The notes under the pieces: generated by a model
What the model was told of the DNA's origin: nothing
The model's input: only the letters and a program-made list of their open reading frames with translations
Databases searched by the model: none
In this document: positions 6,319 through 16,140 of the stretch, piece by piece
Layout: each line of letters begins with the position of its first letter
Position numbering within the stretch: position 1 is the first letter of the stretch
Translations under genes and position numbers: made by a program
NCBI GenBank assembly: GCA_005503085.1
Contig: SCOI01000021.1
Coordinates: 48,421 to 112,420 of the forward strand
Length of the DNA stretch: 64,000 bases
Origin: Burkholderiales bacterium C2
Lineage (GTDB): Bacteria; Pseudomonadota; Gammaproteobacteria; Burkholderiales; Burkholderiaceae_C
Direction: 5' to 3'

Positions 6319-7499
6319 ACAGACGCTCCGCCACCACCGCCTTGATGACCCTCCCGCTCTTCGCGAGCCTGCCTGCGGGCGCACTTGCCGCCGCTGCCGC
6401 GCCGCCACGCACCGCCTGGTCCTTCCGCACCTCGGAGGGCCTGGATGCTATCGCCTTTCTCGGGCCCTTGTCCGGCAAGGCCTTCTACGCGCGCTACTAC
6501 GCCCAGGAGCTGCAGGACTTCAGGCCACGGATCGCGCCCGCCGCGCTGGACGCGCTGACCAGCCTGGTCGAGGCGGCCGATGCCGACGGCTATCTGCTGT
6601 GGCCGCGCCTGAGCCTGATCCTGTCCGGCGGCCGCAGCGACACGATCGACGATCTGCTGGCCAGCCTCGACGATGTGGGCCGCAGGCTGCGGCCCAGTCT
6701 GGAGGCCAGCGTCTACTGGAGCACGTCGCTATGGGGCCAGTTCGAGCCCATGGTCGAGCGCCTGCGCCTGCTGCTGCAGGGGCTCAAGGCCGCCGGGTTT
6801 GCGGCCTACCGCTGCAGCCTGATCGCGCCGGCCGAGGCCCGGGCCGAGGAGCTGCTGCGCAGCTTCGCGCCGGTCGACATCATCAGCGAGCAGGAGCGCC
6901 TGGTCGGCCGGACCCTCGAGCGCGAGATCGAGATGAATCTGCTGTGGTTCTGCCGGCCGCATGGCGTGAAGCTGCAGGGCCAGCGCTTCATCGCCGCTGT
7001 GCAGGCCTCCGATGCCACGATCGCGCTGACCGCCGCGCACGAGGTGCTGCACCCGCCCTTCGATATGCGCGGCGCGGTGGCCCGGCGCTGCATCGCCCAG
7101 CTCGCGGCCGACCCGCTGCTGCAGCGCATCCTGGCCGAGAAGAGCCGCGACAGCGGCTACAACAGCATCGAGGGCATCTTCGAGGAAGGCACCGTGCAGG
7201 CGCTGGACCAGATCATCCAGGAGCGCCTTGGCTACGGCCAGCCGCCGGCCCAGCGCTGGGCCGACAGCGATGAGGGCATGCATGTGTTCGCTGCGGCCCT
7301 CTACGGGATGTTGAAGGCTGATCGCTTCGATCAGCGCGGCGGCAATATCGAAGCCTGGCTGGACCGCGCCCAGGCCCGAGGCCAGCTGGCGCCGGCCGCC
7401 CTGCATGCCGCCGCTGCGGCGATGCTGGGGCGCGCTGTCGACCGGCTGTGGACCGGCGGCGCCGCGGTAGCCGCCACTTCAGATGGACCCCAACCATGA
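6315..7499 (+). CDS. exported putative HExxH metallopeptidase, family not recognised
   Basis: 394 residues. The N-terminus has a twin-arginine-like start (MNRRSATTA) and a hydrophobic signal segment ending GALAAAAA. AHEVLH places HExxH at residues 242-246, and FEEGT at about 289-293 supplies a candidate third zinc ligand, an arrangement seen in gluzincin metallopeptidases. I do not recognise the family. It is coupled to the AraC gene before it and the M23 gene after it by ATGA overlaps, so all three products are made together. A role in envelope protein or peptide processing is inference. Confidence 0.6.
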   Translation: MNRRSATTALMTLPLFASLPAGALAAAAAPPRTAWSFRTSEGLDAIAFLGPLSGKAFYARYYAQELQDFRPRIAPAALDALTSLVEAADADGYLLWPRLSLILSGGRSDTIDDLLASLDDVGRRLRPSLEASVYWSTSLWGQFEPMVERLRLLLQGLKAAGFAAYRCSLIAPAEARAEELLRSFAPVDIISEQERLVGRTLEREIEMNLLWFCRPHGVKLQGQRFIAAVQASDATIALTAAHEVLHPPFDMRGAVARRCIAQLAADPLLQRILAEKSRDSGYNSIEGIFEEGTVQALDQIIQERLGYGQPPAQRWADSDEGMHVFAAALYGMLKADRFDQRGGNIEAWLDRAQARGQLAPAALHAAAAAMLGRAVDRLWTGGAAVAATSDGPQP

Positions 7500-8671
7500 G
7501 CCCCATGAACCGTCGCCAACTGCTGCTGCACAGCGCCACCACCACCCTGCTGCCCTCGGCCCTGAGCGGCCTCCTGTCGCCGCATGCCGCTGCTGCCGCC
7601 AGCAGCGGGCTGGAGATCGCCGCGCTTGACCGCTTCGCCCGGGTGCGCATGAGCCGGGAGGACTTTCTGGTCGGCGAGCTGTCGGTGCGCAACAGCAGCG
7701 CCGAAGCGTTGGTATTGCGCCGCTTGCTGCTGCTGGGGCCGGATGCGGCTAGCCAGGCCCGGCCGCTGGTGACGCTGGTCGGCGAGGCGCTGCAGGCCTT
7801 GGCGAACGGGCCCGATGGTCGCCCGGCGCGCTCGTTGCTGCTGGGGGCCGGCGAGCAGGTGCTGCTGCATCTCTGGCAAGCCCTGCCGGCTGGCGATGAT
7901 GCCGGCCTGGCGCTGCGGCTGGAAGCCTCGCGGGGCGATGATTCGACAGACATGGCCGCACTGGCCATCCCCGCCGCCGAGCCGCCGCTGCAGCTGGGTC
8001 CGCCGCTGCGAGGCGGCCCCTGGGCGGCGGTGTTCGACCCCTGGTTGGCGCAGGGGCATCGCCGCTCGGCCTTTGTGCACGAGGGTCAGCGCTTCATTCC
8101 CGCGCGGTTTGCCATCGACTGGATACGGCTCGATGCCGGTGGCCGTCCCGGGCCGGCGGGCCCGGCCGGCTACGCGCAGTGGCATGGCCTGGACAGCGAG
8201 GTGCTGGCCGTGGCCGACGGCGAGATCGTCGCGCTGCGTGACGGCCGCGAGGACCTGCTGAACGCCCAACGACCCGCCCGCCCCTGGAGCCACGACGATG
8301 TGGCCGGCAACTATCTGTGCCTGCAGCTCGCCGACCATCGCTATGTGTTCTACGAGCATCTGCGCCAGGGCAGCATCACGCCGCAGCTCGGCCAGCGGGT
8401 CCGGGCCGGGCAGCCGCTCGCCCGCGTGGGCCGCTCCGGGATCAACTCCTCGGGCCCGCATCTGCATCTCCATATGGCCGACCGCCCGGCCCTGCTCCAT
8501 GCCCAGGGCCAGCCCTTTGTGCTGAGCGCCTTCCGCCAGCTCGGAACCTACGCCAAGATGGACCAGGCCGAGTCCGGCCGGCTCTGGATCGCCGACCCGG
8601 CGGCGCCGGCCGGGCAACTCGTCAGCGGCGAGCTGCCGGCGCCGAATGCGGTGTTGCGGTTTGAGGGGTGA
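7496..8671 (+). CDS. exported M23 (LytM) family metallopeptidase
   Basis: 391 residues. A Tat-like start (NRRQLLLHSA) and Ala-rich signal region indicate export. The C-terminal half matches the M23/LytM core: HGLDSEVLAVADGEIVA, then YVFYEHLRQGS, GQRVRAGQPLARVGRSG and the zinc-binding HLHLHM (about residues 322-327). The usual first-motif HxxxD appears as HGLDS, so the first His and Asp are plausible ligands. M23 enzymes cut peptidoglycan cross-links; some family members are inactive regulators of amidases. The N-terminal half is unassigned. It overlaps the preceding stop by 4 bases. Confidence 0.8.
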   Translation: MSPMNRRQLLLHSATTTLLPSALSGLLSPHAAAAASSGLEIAALDRFARVRMSREDFLVGELSVRNSSAEALVLRRLLLLGPDAASQARPLVTLVGEALQALANGPDGRPARSLLLGAGEQVLLHLWQALPAGDDAGLALRLEASRGDDSTDMAALAIPAAEPPLQLGPPLRGGPWAAVFDPWLAQGHRRSAFVHEGQRFIPARFAIDWIRLDAGGRPGPAGPAGYAQWHGLDSEVLAVADGEIVALRDGREDLLNAQRPARPWSHDDVAGNYLCLQLADHRYVFYEHLRQGSITPQLGQRVRAGQPLARVGRSGINSSGPHLHLHMADRPALLHAQGQPFVLSAFRQLGTYAKMDQAESGRLWIADPAAPAGQLVSGELPAPNAVLRFEG

Positions 8672-8695
8672 GCGGGGTGGGGCGAGGCCGCTGGG

Positions 8696-9556
8696 CTAGT
8701 TGTCGATGGCGCGAGTGCCTCGGCATGCCGGATAGCCGGTGCAGCCCCAGAAGGCCTTGCCCGCGTTGACCCCCTGCCTGGCGACCCGGCGCGCCATAGG
8801 CTGCATGCAATTCGGGCAAGCCGGCTCATGGGCCGCAGCTTGGGGTGTGGCGACGGGTGCAGGCGCTGGAGGCAATGGCGCCCGTGTCTGCTGAATCAAG
8901 GCATGCAGTTGCGGCCCATCAATCAAGCGCAGATTGCGCCCGCTGGCGAATTGGATGGCTTCTTTGGTGAAGCGCCCGGAGCTCACGACAAAACCTCCCG
9001 CAGCACCGCGAGCTGCCATCACGCCGTACAGCTCGCGCACCACATCCACACCGACCTTGTAGGCGCGCCACTGCTTGCACTGCACCAGGAATTTCTCGCC
9101 ACCCCGGCTCAGCACCAGATCCACCCCACCGTCGGCACCGCCGCCACCGTTCTCGTGCACGGCATAGCCCTGGCGGCGGAAGGCCTCGCCGACCAGCAGT
9201 TCGAACTGCTGCCAGCTCATGCCGTCCAACGCGCTGGTGGCGGCAGGGCTTGCCGCTGCCTGCCCTAGCAGCGCTGTGCGTTGGTGCCGCCGCCAGGCTG
9301 ACATTGCCGCGCCGCACAGGCAGATCAGCGGGGCCAGATACTGACCCACGCCGGCCAGCATGTGAACAACGCTCTGGGCTAGAGCACCGCTCAACTGACC
9401 GGGTGCTACGGCAGTGAGCGTCGGCGGCTGGCTGGCGATGCTATGCAGCCAGACATAGAGCAGCACCCCCAAGCCCACGCCGGCCCACCATGGCAGCAGA
9501 GCCACCAGATCCATCAAGTCCTCGGCGGGACTGGCTTTCTTTCTTCGTCTGGCCAT
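8696..9556 (-). CDS. Mrr-like restriction endonuclease with zinc ribbon
   Basis: 286 residues. Two hydrophobic segments (about 20-40 and 62-86) suggest membrane anchoring. An Mrr-type PD-(D/E)xK domain follows (about 112-215), with GVDLVLS (D146) and VQCKQW (Q159, K161) as the active-site D...QxK. The C-terminal topoisomerase-like zinc ribbon has C247, C250, C272 and C278. Start chosen at MARRRKK because AGGGAGAG precedes it; an upstream in-frame ATG would add 35 residues without support. Mrr enzymes cut modified DNA, so a type IV-like defence role fits its place at the edge of the island. Confidence 0.8.
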   Translation of the reverse strand: MARRRKKASPAEDLMDLVALLPWWAGVGLGVLLYVWLHSIASQPPTLTAVAPGQLSGALAQSVVHMLAGVGQYLAPLICLCGAAMSAWRRHQRTALLGQAAASPAATSALDGMSWQQFELLVGEAFRRQGYAVHENGGGGADGGVDLVLSRGGEKFLVQCKQWRAYKVGVDVVRELYGVMAARGAAGGFVVSSGRFTKEAIQFASGRNLRLIDGPQLHALIQQTRAPLPPAPAPVATPQAAAHEPACPNCMQPMARRVARQGVNAGKAFWGCTGYPACRGTRAIDN

Positions 9557-9814
9557 GCTGGCTCTCTCCCTGAAGTCGTGCCGATGATTCTGGCCAGACA
9601 TGGCACTGTTCGCATCGAGTGGCCGGGGCGATAGGCATGGAATGACCGTGCCGGATTTCACGGCCGATCGCGTGATCTCGTGGTCCAGCTTGAGTTGTTG
9701 CTGGACGAACTCCCTGTCTTAGCCGACGTGATCCCGGTTCCATCACGCGATGGAAGCAATCGCTTCTGCGATGGCACAGTGCATGGTCATATTGCTGCAT
9801 TGGAAAGAACCGTC

Positions 9815-10819
9815 ATGACCTATGCAAAGCCCTGGCTCAGTCTGAGTGATCAGCTCGCGCAGCTGCGGCAGCGAGGCATGGTGATTGATGATGAGACCAG
9901 GGCTCGCACCTATCTTGAGCGGATCGGCTACTACCGGCTCAGCGGCTATTGGTTCGCCTTTCGTGAGCGCTCCGAAGCCTGCTGCGTCTGGAGCGCAGCC
10001 GAGGCGGGCAAGTCCAAGAAGGACAAGCGCGTCGAGCGTCTGCCGCTGGACCAGTTCAAGTCCGGCGCCAGTTTCCAGAACGCGGTGGATCTCTATGTTT
10101 TCGACAAGAAGCTGCGTCTGCTGGTGATGGATGCGCTGGAGCGCATCGAGATTGCGCTGCGCGTCGATCTTTCGCATCGGCTGGGGGAGCGTGACCGCTT
10201 CGCCTATCTGCGAGCCGATCTGTTCCACCCGACTTTTTCGCAGCTGCTGGAGCCGTCCTCTGGGCTTACCAAACATCATGACTGGCTGAGCAAGCAGGCG
10301 GCCCTGATCCTGCGCTCCAAGGAGGAGTTCATCCGGCACAACCGCGAGAAGTACGGCCTGCCGCTCGCCATCTGGGTGGCCTGCGAGGTGTGGGACTTCG
10401 GCAGCATGTCCAAGCTCTTTGGCGGTATGCAGGAGGTAGACCAGGACCGCATCGCGCAGCGCTACGGCATCAGCAACGGCAGGGTGTTCGCAAGCTGGCT
10501 GCGCAGCCTGAACTATCTGCGCAATGTTTGCGCCCACCATTGCCGGCTCTGGAACCGCAATATGAGCGAGCAGCCCAAGCTGCCGCCGCTGGCAGAGCTA
10601 CCAGCGCTACAGGGCTTCCACGGCAATTCTCATCGCCTGGCCCGGCCTTTCTTGCCGCTATGCATGACCCAGCATCTGATGCAGCACATCAACCCAAGTT
10701 CATCCTGGGGGCAGCGCCTGCGAGACCTGCTGCTGAGAGGTTTTCCCGATGTGAACCACCTGGGCCTGAATCTGGGAGGCATGGGGGTGGACGAGGACTG
10801 GGAACAGCGCCCTTGGTGA
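9815..10819 (+). CDS. Abi_2 (AbiD/AbiF-like) abortive infection protein
   Basis: 334 residues. Abi_2 hallmarks: an N-terminal LERIGYYRLSGYWFAFR, LRLLVMDALERIEIALR in the middle, and RNVCAHHCRLWNR (residues 236-248), the RNxxxH motif of HEPN-fold ribonucleases. Family members block phage growth by killing or arresting the infected cell. Start chosen at the ATG after GGAAAGAA; longer in-frame starts overlap the promoter region of the divergent Mrr-like gene. It is the only plus-strand gene in the defence island. Confidence 0.85.
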   Translation: MTYAKPWLSLSDQLAQLRQRGMVIDDETRARTYLERIGYYRLSGYWFAFRERSEACCVWSAAEAGKSKKDKRVERLPLDQFKSGASFQNAVDLYVFDKKLRLLVMDALERIEIALRVDLSHRLGERDRFAYLRADLFHPTFSQLLEPSSGLTKHHDWLSKQAALILRSKEEFIRHNREKYGLPLAIWVACEVWDFGSMSKLFGGMQEVDQDRIAQRYGISNGRVFASWLRSLNYLRNVCAHHCRLWNRNMSEQPKLPPLAELPALQGFHGNSHRLARPFLPLCMTQHLMQHINPSSSWGQRLRDLLLRGFPDVNHLGLNLGGMGVDEDWEQRPW

Positions 10820-10864
10820 TGGGCTCGTTGAGCAACACATGCCGAGCAACCGCCTGACAGGCAA

Positions 10865-10912
10865 TAAAAAACCCCCAAGCAGCTTAGCGCCGGAGCGCTT
10901 TACCGAAGGGGG
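10865..10912 (-). terminator. minus-strand terminator of the defence cluster
   Basis: On the minus strand, CCCCCTTCGG... pairs at its ends with TTGGGGG and is followed by a run of T (AAAAAA at 10866-10871 on plus). An inner GCGC-CGGA-GCGC hairpin sits within. It lies downstream of the DUF3883 gene and of the convergent Abi_2 stop, and may serve both. Confidence 0.6.
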
Positions 10913-11137
10913 CCGTGTTGGCGCGGATTCTGAGTTAACGAACTAGTGAAGTCAACAAAAAGTTGACGTCGAAATCCCCAGGTCGACTCCGCGAGACGCA
11001 ATCGTTGTGATGGCAAGTCCTTGTTCTGCAAGGACTTTTCCAATTTTTCCGGATTGCCTTGTGATAACCAGCGGAGGTACGAATTCAAGTCGCCCAGCCC
11101 AGCGGCTGGCGATGTCTCGGGGCGCCCGTCGAACGAG
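10913..11137. other. intergenic stretch with two hairpins
   Basis: No credible gene. GTCAAC-AAAAA-GTTGAC forms a hairpin at 10951-10967. AAGTCCTT (11015-11022) pairs with AAGGACTT (11030-11037), followed by TTCCAATTTTT, which looks like a plus-strand terminator. Base composition is more AT-rich than the surroundings, as in many islands. Confidence 0.5.
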
Positions 11138-11920
11138 CTATTGGAAACTCGCCCTGTAGGTCACAGGATCCAAATTGCAGTGGCTGGAGATGTGGCCCGG
11201 CAGTTCGAAAATCTTCGGCGCGGCACGGAAATCGAAGACTCGATAGATTGAAAACGTATCCGCGTGGTCGCGCGAAAAGCGCTCCTCATTGCTCGATACG
11301 AAGAACGACGTGGTCTGACCGAAGGCCGTTGTTTTCACTTCAAGATGGCGCTCGCGTCCGTCGGGCCAGAAACTCCGCACGTCATAGCCAAGCCCATCAC
11401 CCTCGGTAACCGAGACATGCGCGACGCGATCAGCCAGTTGGCCGAGGCCATTCTTGGCCAGGCGCCATTGTTCAAAGCGCACGACAAACTCCTCGCCGGC
11501 GCGGCCGATTCGGCGGTTGTTCGCTTCCCGCTCAAAGTAGTCGCGCTTGATCGGGTTGAGCAGGTAGGCCGGAGCCGCCTCCATGACGCGATGCTCGCGC
11601 TTCGGCGGGGATGCGATGACCTTTTCGAAGTCGAACTCATCAGGCACATGAGTCGGGCGCTCCACCGCCGAGAGCGCTGAGGTATCGACATCGGACCGAT
11701 CCCTCATCTGTCGTTCAATTTCCTCGACCATTTCGCGCTGAATATTGCTGGCCGGCAGGTAGCCTTGCAGAGGAGGCACCCCGAGACCCTGCAGCACGGC
11801 GCTGATGTTGCGGCGTTTGAATTCGATCGAGGCTTCGGTGCGTTGGTTCAACAGCGGCAACAGGCGCCGCCGGCGCTCCGCCTTGTTGAATCGCTGGCCA
11901 TTCAAATCGAGCACCAGCAT
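11138..11920 (-). CDS. DUF3883 domain protein, predicted PD-(D/E)xK-like nuclease fold
   Basis: 260 residues. The C-terminal half matches DUF3883: GRAGEEFVVRFE (about 139-150), GDGLGYDVRSF (D180) and HLEVKTT (E194, K196), spacing like the E...D...ExK core of restriction-type nucleases. The N-terminal 110 residues are helical and unassigned. DUF3883 domains are frequent in phage-defence loci, often next to helicases. Here the gene is downstream of the YgjP/hsdR cluster, 172 bp away, with a palindrome (AATTCGG-GT-CCGAATT, 11935-11950) just before it that may be an operator. Activity is predicted only. Confidence 0.75.
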   Translation of the reverse strand: MLVLDLNGQRFNKAERRRRLLPLLNQRTEASIEFKRRNISAVLQGLGVPPLQGYLPASNIQREMVEEIERQMRDRSDVDTSALSAVERPTHVPDEFDFEKVIASPPKREHRVMEAAPAYLLNPIKRDYFEREANNRRIGRAGEEFVVRFEQWRLAKNGLGQLADRVAHVSVTEGDGLGYDVRSFWPDGRERHLEVKTTAFGQTTSFFVSSNEERFSRDHADTFSIYRVFDFRAAPKIFELPGHISSHCNLDPVTYRASFQ

Positions 11921-12092
11921 GGAATTGAAGCGTCAATTCGGGTCCGAATTACGCCGTGATTGAGCGGTTGGCGTAGGTCGTTGACCAACCCAGCAGGTCC
12001 CGATCTGCAAGTGCATTTCGGCGATGCAGATGACCTGTCCGGTCGAGGGAAATCCTGTTGATGCAATACTTTTGGGACCGGGTCAGCAGGCG

Positions 12093-12803
12093 CTAAACCA
12101 TGTCCCCAAACGCCGCCCGCTCCAGCACCTCATGCTGCCGCCGCCAGTCCGGCATCTGCCGCGCCACCAGTGCCCAAAAAGCCCTCGTGTGGCTCTTCTC
12201 GACAGTGTGGCAAAGCTCGTGCACGACGACGTAGTCCTGCACGTTGGCCGGCAGCTCCATCACCCGCGGGTGGAACTCAAGCACGTTGTGTGCGTTGCAA
12301 CTGGCCCAGCGGCTCTGGAAATGGCGAATGCGAGCACCGCGGGCTTGGAGACCGGACTGTCGTTCCCAGTGCCGCACGCGCGCCAGCAGCTTCTCGTGGG
12401 CCCGGTCCCGGTAGAAGGCGTTGAGCAGCGGCGCCAGCGCGTCCGCGCTGATGTTGCGCCCAGCCGGGTTCTCGATGACGAAGCGCGATGCGGTGAAGTG
12501 CAGCGTGGCGTGCGCCAGCTTCGGCGCGTGCCGCACCTCGGTGAAGTAGGTGCGCCCGCAGTAGCGCAGCCGGCTGCCGGTCACGATCTGCTCGTCTGCG
12601 GCCGGGGCTTCCACCAGCGCCCGCTTCTCGCGAATCCAGCGGGCGCGCTGTCGCACCAGGGCCTCCTGCTCTTCGAGCCCGACGGCCGGCCCGCGCAGCA
12701 GCACTGGCCGGCCACGCTCCACGGTGACGTAGTGACGCTTGAGCGTGGCATCGGCCTTGAATCGCCACTCGATGGTCGTCTGTCCGTACTGCAGGCGGGG
12801 CAT
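12093..12803 (-). CDS. YgjP-like (M48-related) zinc metallopeptidase
   Basis: 236 residues. VVVHELCHTVEKSH carries HExxH at residues 195-199 with the next His at 205, the signature of the YgjP/DUF45 metallopeptidase family. The N-terminal half has the characteristic ARWIREKRA and YCGRTY elements. These proteins often accompany type I restriction loci. Here the start is 3 bases after the hsdR stop, so it is surely cotranscribed. A role in regulated proteolysis of the restriction complex or its toxin partner is a plausible inference, not shown. Confidence 0.85.
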   Translation of the reverse strand: MPRLQYGQTTIEWRFKADATLKRHYVTVERGRPVLLRGPAVGLEEQEALVRQRARWIREKRALVEAPAADEQIVTGSRLRYCGRTYFTEVRHAPKLAHATLHFTASRFVIENPAGRNISADALAPLLNAFYRDRAHEKLLARVRHWERQSGLQARGARIRHFQSRWASCNAHNVLEFHPRVMELPANVQDYVVVHELCHTVEKSHTRAFWALVARQMPDWRRQHEVLERAAFGDMV

Positions 12804-12806
12804 GGC

Positions 12807-15800
12807 TCAGTTCTTCAGCAGGATGTCGAGGATGCGCCCGGCATGCTCGCGCGCTACTCCGCGCTCCCAGCCGGCCAGCGGCATCAACAGCTTACGCAGC
12901 AGGTCGCGCATCTCGGGGTGCAGGTCCAGCATCTGCTTCCAGTTGCTGGCCGCCAGCGTCTGGCTCAGCGACGGGTCTTCAAAGAGCTTGGTCGTCGCCG
13001 CGCGCGCCGTGTCGTCGCCCAGCAGCGCGGCCAGGTATCGGAACACTGCGGAATGCGCCGGCGTCTCGAAGCCCGTCTTGTCCTTATCCGCCACGCGCTG
13101 ACCGAACAGCTCCAGCTGCTCCAGGAACTGTGCCTGGCTGATGCGGCCGGCCTTCTCTTCCTCCAGCAGCTTCTCCAACTCCTCGGCCAGCTTGTCGAAG
13201 AACGCCGGGTCCTTGTCGCGGCCGGTGACGATGGTGTGCTTGAGCTGGTTTTTCATCACCAGCGCCTGGCTACCCGGGCTGGCGAGCTGTTTGAGCCGTG
13301 CCATGTCGCTGGCATCCAGGATGGACACCTCGCGCCCCAGCAGGCTCTTGGCCGGGCTGGCGGCGATGTACTCGTCCAGCAGGCGCTGCAGCAAAGCCGA
13401 TTCCAGCTGGGTGATGCGCTCACGGTAGGTGGCGTCCGGCAGCTTGTCGCGCAGCATCAGCCGAATTTCGGCGAACAGCGTGAAGTAGGGCTTGAAGGGA
13501 AGTCCCCGCACATCGGGCAGGATGATGTCGATGCTGCGGTTGAACTGCTTGGCCAGCGCCAAGAAGTCCTCCACCGCATCCAGCCGGCTCGCCGGGTCCA
13601 GGAAGCGCTCAGCGTCGTCTTTGTAGGCCTCGCGCTCGCTGACCGGGTCGTGCAGTTTGGGCAGCAGCTTGAGGATGCGCTCCAGCGTGCTCTGCAGCTT
13701 GGGCAGTTCGGTCTCAACGCCCTGCCACACCTGCGCCGGCTGCACCTCGCCGCCGTAGAGCTTGAGCGCCTGGTCCAGGTGCTCCACCACGCCGTGGTAG
13801 TCCACGATGTAGCCAGCGTTCTTGCCCGGCAGCGTGCGGTTCACCCGCGCAATGGCCTGCAGCAGCGTGTGTTCCTTGAGCGGCTTGTCCAGGTACATGG
13901 TGCTGACGATGGGCGCGTCCCAGCCGGTCAGCAGCATGTCGGACACGATGATGAGCCCCACGTTGTTGGCCTGCGGCTGGCCATCCTGGCCCTGGCTCTC
14001 ATCGCCATAGGGCAGCGGGAACAGCTTGCTGACGAAGTGGCCGATCTGCTCGGCCGGCAGCGCCACCGGCTGCTTGCCGGCCTTCAGCTCATCGCGGATG
14101 CGCTCCTCGATGCTCTGCACCTTGGTGACCGGCAGCTTGTACTCGGCCGCTTCTTCCTCCACCGTAGCGCCTGTCCGCGTGCCGGTGACGCCCGCCAGGG
14201 AGATGACCACCTGGCTCTGAAAGGTCGTCAGGCCCTGCGCGGCGCGCTGGGCCATCAAGTCATCCAGCAGGTCCTTGTAGCGCACGGCCATATCACGACC
14301 GTTGCACACCAGCATGGCCTTCAGGCCTTTGGCCTGGACGTGGCCGATGAAGTGCTCCACCAGGTGCGCCGCCACCTGCTCCATGCGGTCGCCCGCATGG
14401 CGCCAGCGGGCCAGCAGCGCCTTCTTCAGGGCCTGCTGGTGCGCCTCGGGCGCTTGGGCGAACTGTTCGTTGAAGGCTGCGTCCAGCTTGGCATCGGCGG
14501 CCAGCTTGACCCAGGCGTCCTGGTACTTGATGGGCAGCGTGGCGCCGTCGGCCACGGCCTCGTGCAGGCGGTACTCGTCGATGTAGGTCTCGCCGCCGAA
14601 CTCGGCCAGCGTGTGCTTGTCGTCGTTCAGCAGCGGCGTGCCGGTGAAGGCGATGAACTTGGCGTTCGGCAGGCTGGCGCGCATGAAGGCGGCCAGGAAG
14701 TCGTACTGGCTGCGGTGGGCCTCGTCTACCAGCACATAGAAGTTGGGCTTGGCGCTCAGCACGCGGAAGCTGATCTTCTCGCGCTTGCACTCCACCCACT
14801 TCGCCTCCAGCAGTACGCCATCGGCGTCGTTCTGGCCGAAGTGCTCGTTGCGCTCCTCCACCATGAAGAAGTCCTTGCCCACGCGCACGCGCCGATGCCG
14901 CGTGGACTGCAAGACCTCGTCCGCCTCCTCGGGTTCGCCTTCGGCACCGTCTTCAGCCTGGGCGGCGCGCTCGTCACCTTCCTGGAACTTCTGCACCGTG
15001 CTCGTGAACACGCTGCCGTAGTCATTGCCCAGCATCCTCACCAGCCCGGCCACCGACACCGCCTGGATGGCGCGGATGCCTACCGCATGGAAGGTGTCGA
15101 AGATTTGCTTGTCCAGGTCGCGCCGGTCGGTCAGCACCAGCACCGTGGGGTTGGCCAGGCCGGTGCTGTCCGCGCGCAGCAGGCGGGCCAGCAGCGCCAT
15201 GGTCAGCGACTTGCCGCTGCCCTGCGTATGCCAGATCACCCCGCCCAGAGGCGTGGCGCTGGTCAGCCGCTGCACCGTCTTGCGCACGGCGCGCCACTGC
15301 TGGTAGCGCGGCAGCTTCTTCACCGTCTTGCCGTCGCGGGTCTCGAACAGCACGAAGTGCGCCACCAGCTCCAGGAAACGGGTGGGCTCGAACAGCGCCC
15401 ACAGCAGCTGCTCCTGCTCGGCGGGCTCGCTGCCCAACAGCGCCGCCACCTCGGCCAGCTCGGTGGCTTCCAGCCGGTAGCGGGCATAGAAGGCCGGCTT
15501 GGTGAGGATGGCGCCGTAGAGGCCCTGGCGGCGGTTCAGCCCAACGCACACCTGGTTGAACACGAACTGTGCTGCAAAGCTGCGCTGGTAGCCGTCCAGC
15601 TGGGCCAGTGCCTCGTCCAGCCGGTGGTGGCTGGCCTTGCATTCGATGATGGCCAGCGGCAGGCCGTTGACGAACAGCAGCAGGTCGGGCCGGAACAACT
15701 CGCCGTCCGCATTGCGGCCCACGTACTGGTCCACCACATGGAAGTCGTTGCTGCTCGCGTCAGTGGCATCCAGAAAGCGCACGCTGCGCGGCTGGCCTGC

Positions 15801-16103
15801 CAGGTCCTTCACCTGGATGTCCGAGCGGTGCAGCACCTGCTGCCACAACGCCTGGTTGGCCGCCAGCAGGCCGTCGTTGGCGCGCTTGCGCAGCTCGATC
15901 AGCGCCGCATCCACGCCGCCGGGTACTTCGGCCAGCCAGGGGTTCAACGCCAGCAACCGCGGGCGCAGCACGTCTTCCAGCACCGGCGCCAGGTGGCGGT
16001 GTTCCACCTTCACCCCTGAGCCGGGCAGATAGGTGTAGCCCAGCCGCACCAGCCAATCCAGGGCCGGGGTTTCCACCCCGGTCTTCTCGGGTGCCTGGCT
16101 CAT
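12807..16103 (-). CDS. hsdR: type I restriction enzyme, R (HsdR) subunit
   Basis: 1098 residues from the chosen start. The N-terminal nuclease has FRPDLLLF (D about 140) and IIECKA (E154, K156). The SF2 helicase has HTQGSGKS (GSGKS about 295-299), LVDEAH (about 460-463) and AFTGTPLL. A helical C-terminal part binds the M-S core. HsdR translocates DNA and cuts it away from the unmodified target. Start chosen at MSQAPEK because GGGGAG lies 7 bases upstream; an in-frame ATG at 16151 has its GGGAGG directly abutting the start codon and would add 16 residues. No truncation or missing motif is seen. Confidence 0.95.
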   Translation of the reverse strand: MSQAPEKTGVETPALDWLVRLGYTYLPGSGVKVEHRHLAPVLEDVLRPRLLALNPWLAEVPGGVDAALIELRKRANDGLLAANQALWQQVLHRSDIQVKDLAGQPRSVRFLDATDASSNDFHVVDQYVGRNADGELFRPDLLLFVNGLPLAIIECKASHHRLDEALAQLDGYQRSFAAQFVFNQVCVGLNRRQGLYGAILTKPAFYARYRLEATELAEVAALLGSEPAEQEQLLWALFEPTRFLELVAHFVLFETRDGKTVKKLPRYQQWRAVRKTVQRLTSATPLGGVIWHTQGSGKSLTMALLARLLRADSTGLANPTVLVLTDRRDLDKQIFDTFHAVGIRAIQAVSVAGLVRMLGNDYGSVFTSTVQKFQEGDERAAQAEDGAEGEPEEADEVLQSTRHRRVRVGKDFFMVEERNEHFGQNDADGVLLEAKWVECKREKISFRVLSAKPNFYVLVDEAHRSQYDFLAAFMRASLPNAKFIAFTGTPLLNDDKHTLAEFGGETYIDEYRLHEAVADGATLPIKYQDAWVKLAADAKLDAAFNEQFAQAPEAHQQALKKALLARWRHAGDRMEQVAAHLVEHFIGHVQAKGLKAMLVCNGRDMAVRYKDLLDDLMAQRAAQGLTTFQSQVVISLAGVTGTRTGATVEEEAAEYKLPVTKVQSIEERIRDELKAGKQPVALPAEQIGHFVSKLFPLPYGDESQGQDGQPQANNVGLIIVSDMLLTGWDAPIVSTMYLDKPLKEHTLLQAIARVNRTLPGKNAGYIVDYHGVVEHLDQALKLYGGEVQPAQVWQGVETELPKLQSTLERILKLLPKLHDPVSEREAYKDDAERFLDPASRLDAVEDFLALAKQFNRSIDIILPDVRGLPFKPYFTLFAEIRLMLRDKLPDATYRERITQLESALLQRLLDEYIAASPAKSLLGREVSILDASDMARLKQLASPGSQALVMKNQLKHTIVTGRDKDPAFFDKLAEELEKLLEEEKAGRISQAQFLEQLELFGQRVADKDKTGFETPAHSAVFRYLAALLGDDTARAATTKLFEDPSLSQTLAASNWKQMLDLHPEMRDLLRKLLMPLAGWERGVAREHAGRILDILLKN

Positions 16104-16140
16104 GCGTGCGCTCCCCGGGCCGGGGCTGTCAGCCTGTTGT

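Noticed and set aside
10900..11088. Possible 62-codon minus-strand gene after DUF3883
   Set aside because: Only a TTG start with no ribosome binding site, and it runs through two hairpins.
12024..16019. A very long open frame on plus opposite hsdR
   Set aside because: It is an antisense shadow of hsdR caused by GC-rich codon use. It has Gln/His/Arg-rich junk composition, no domain, and no ribosome binding site.
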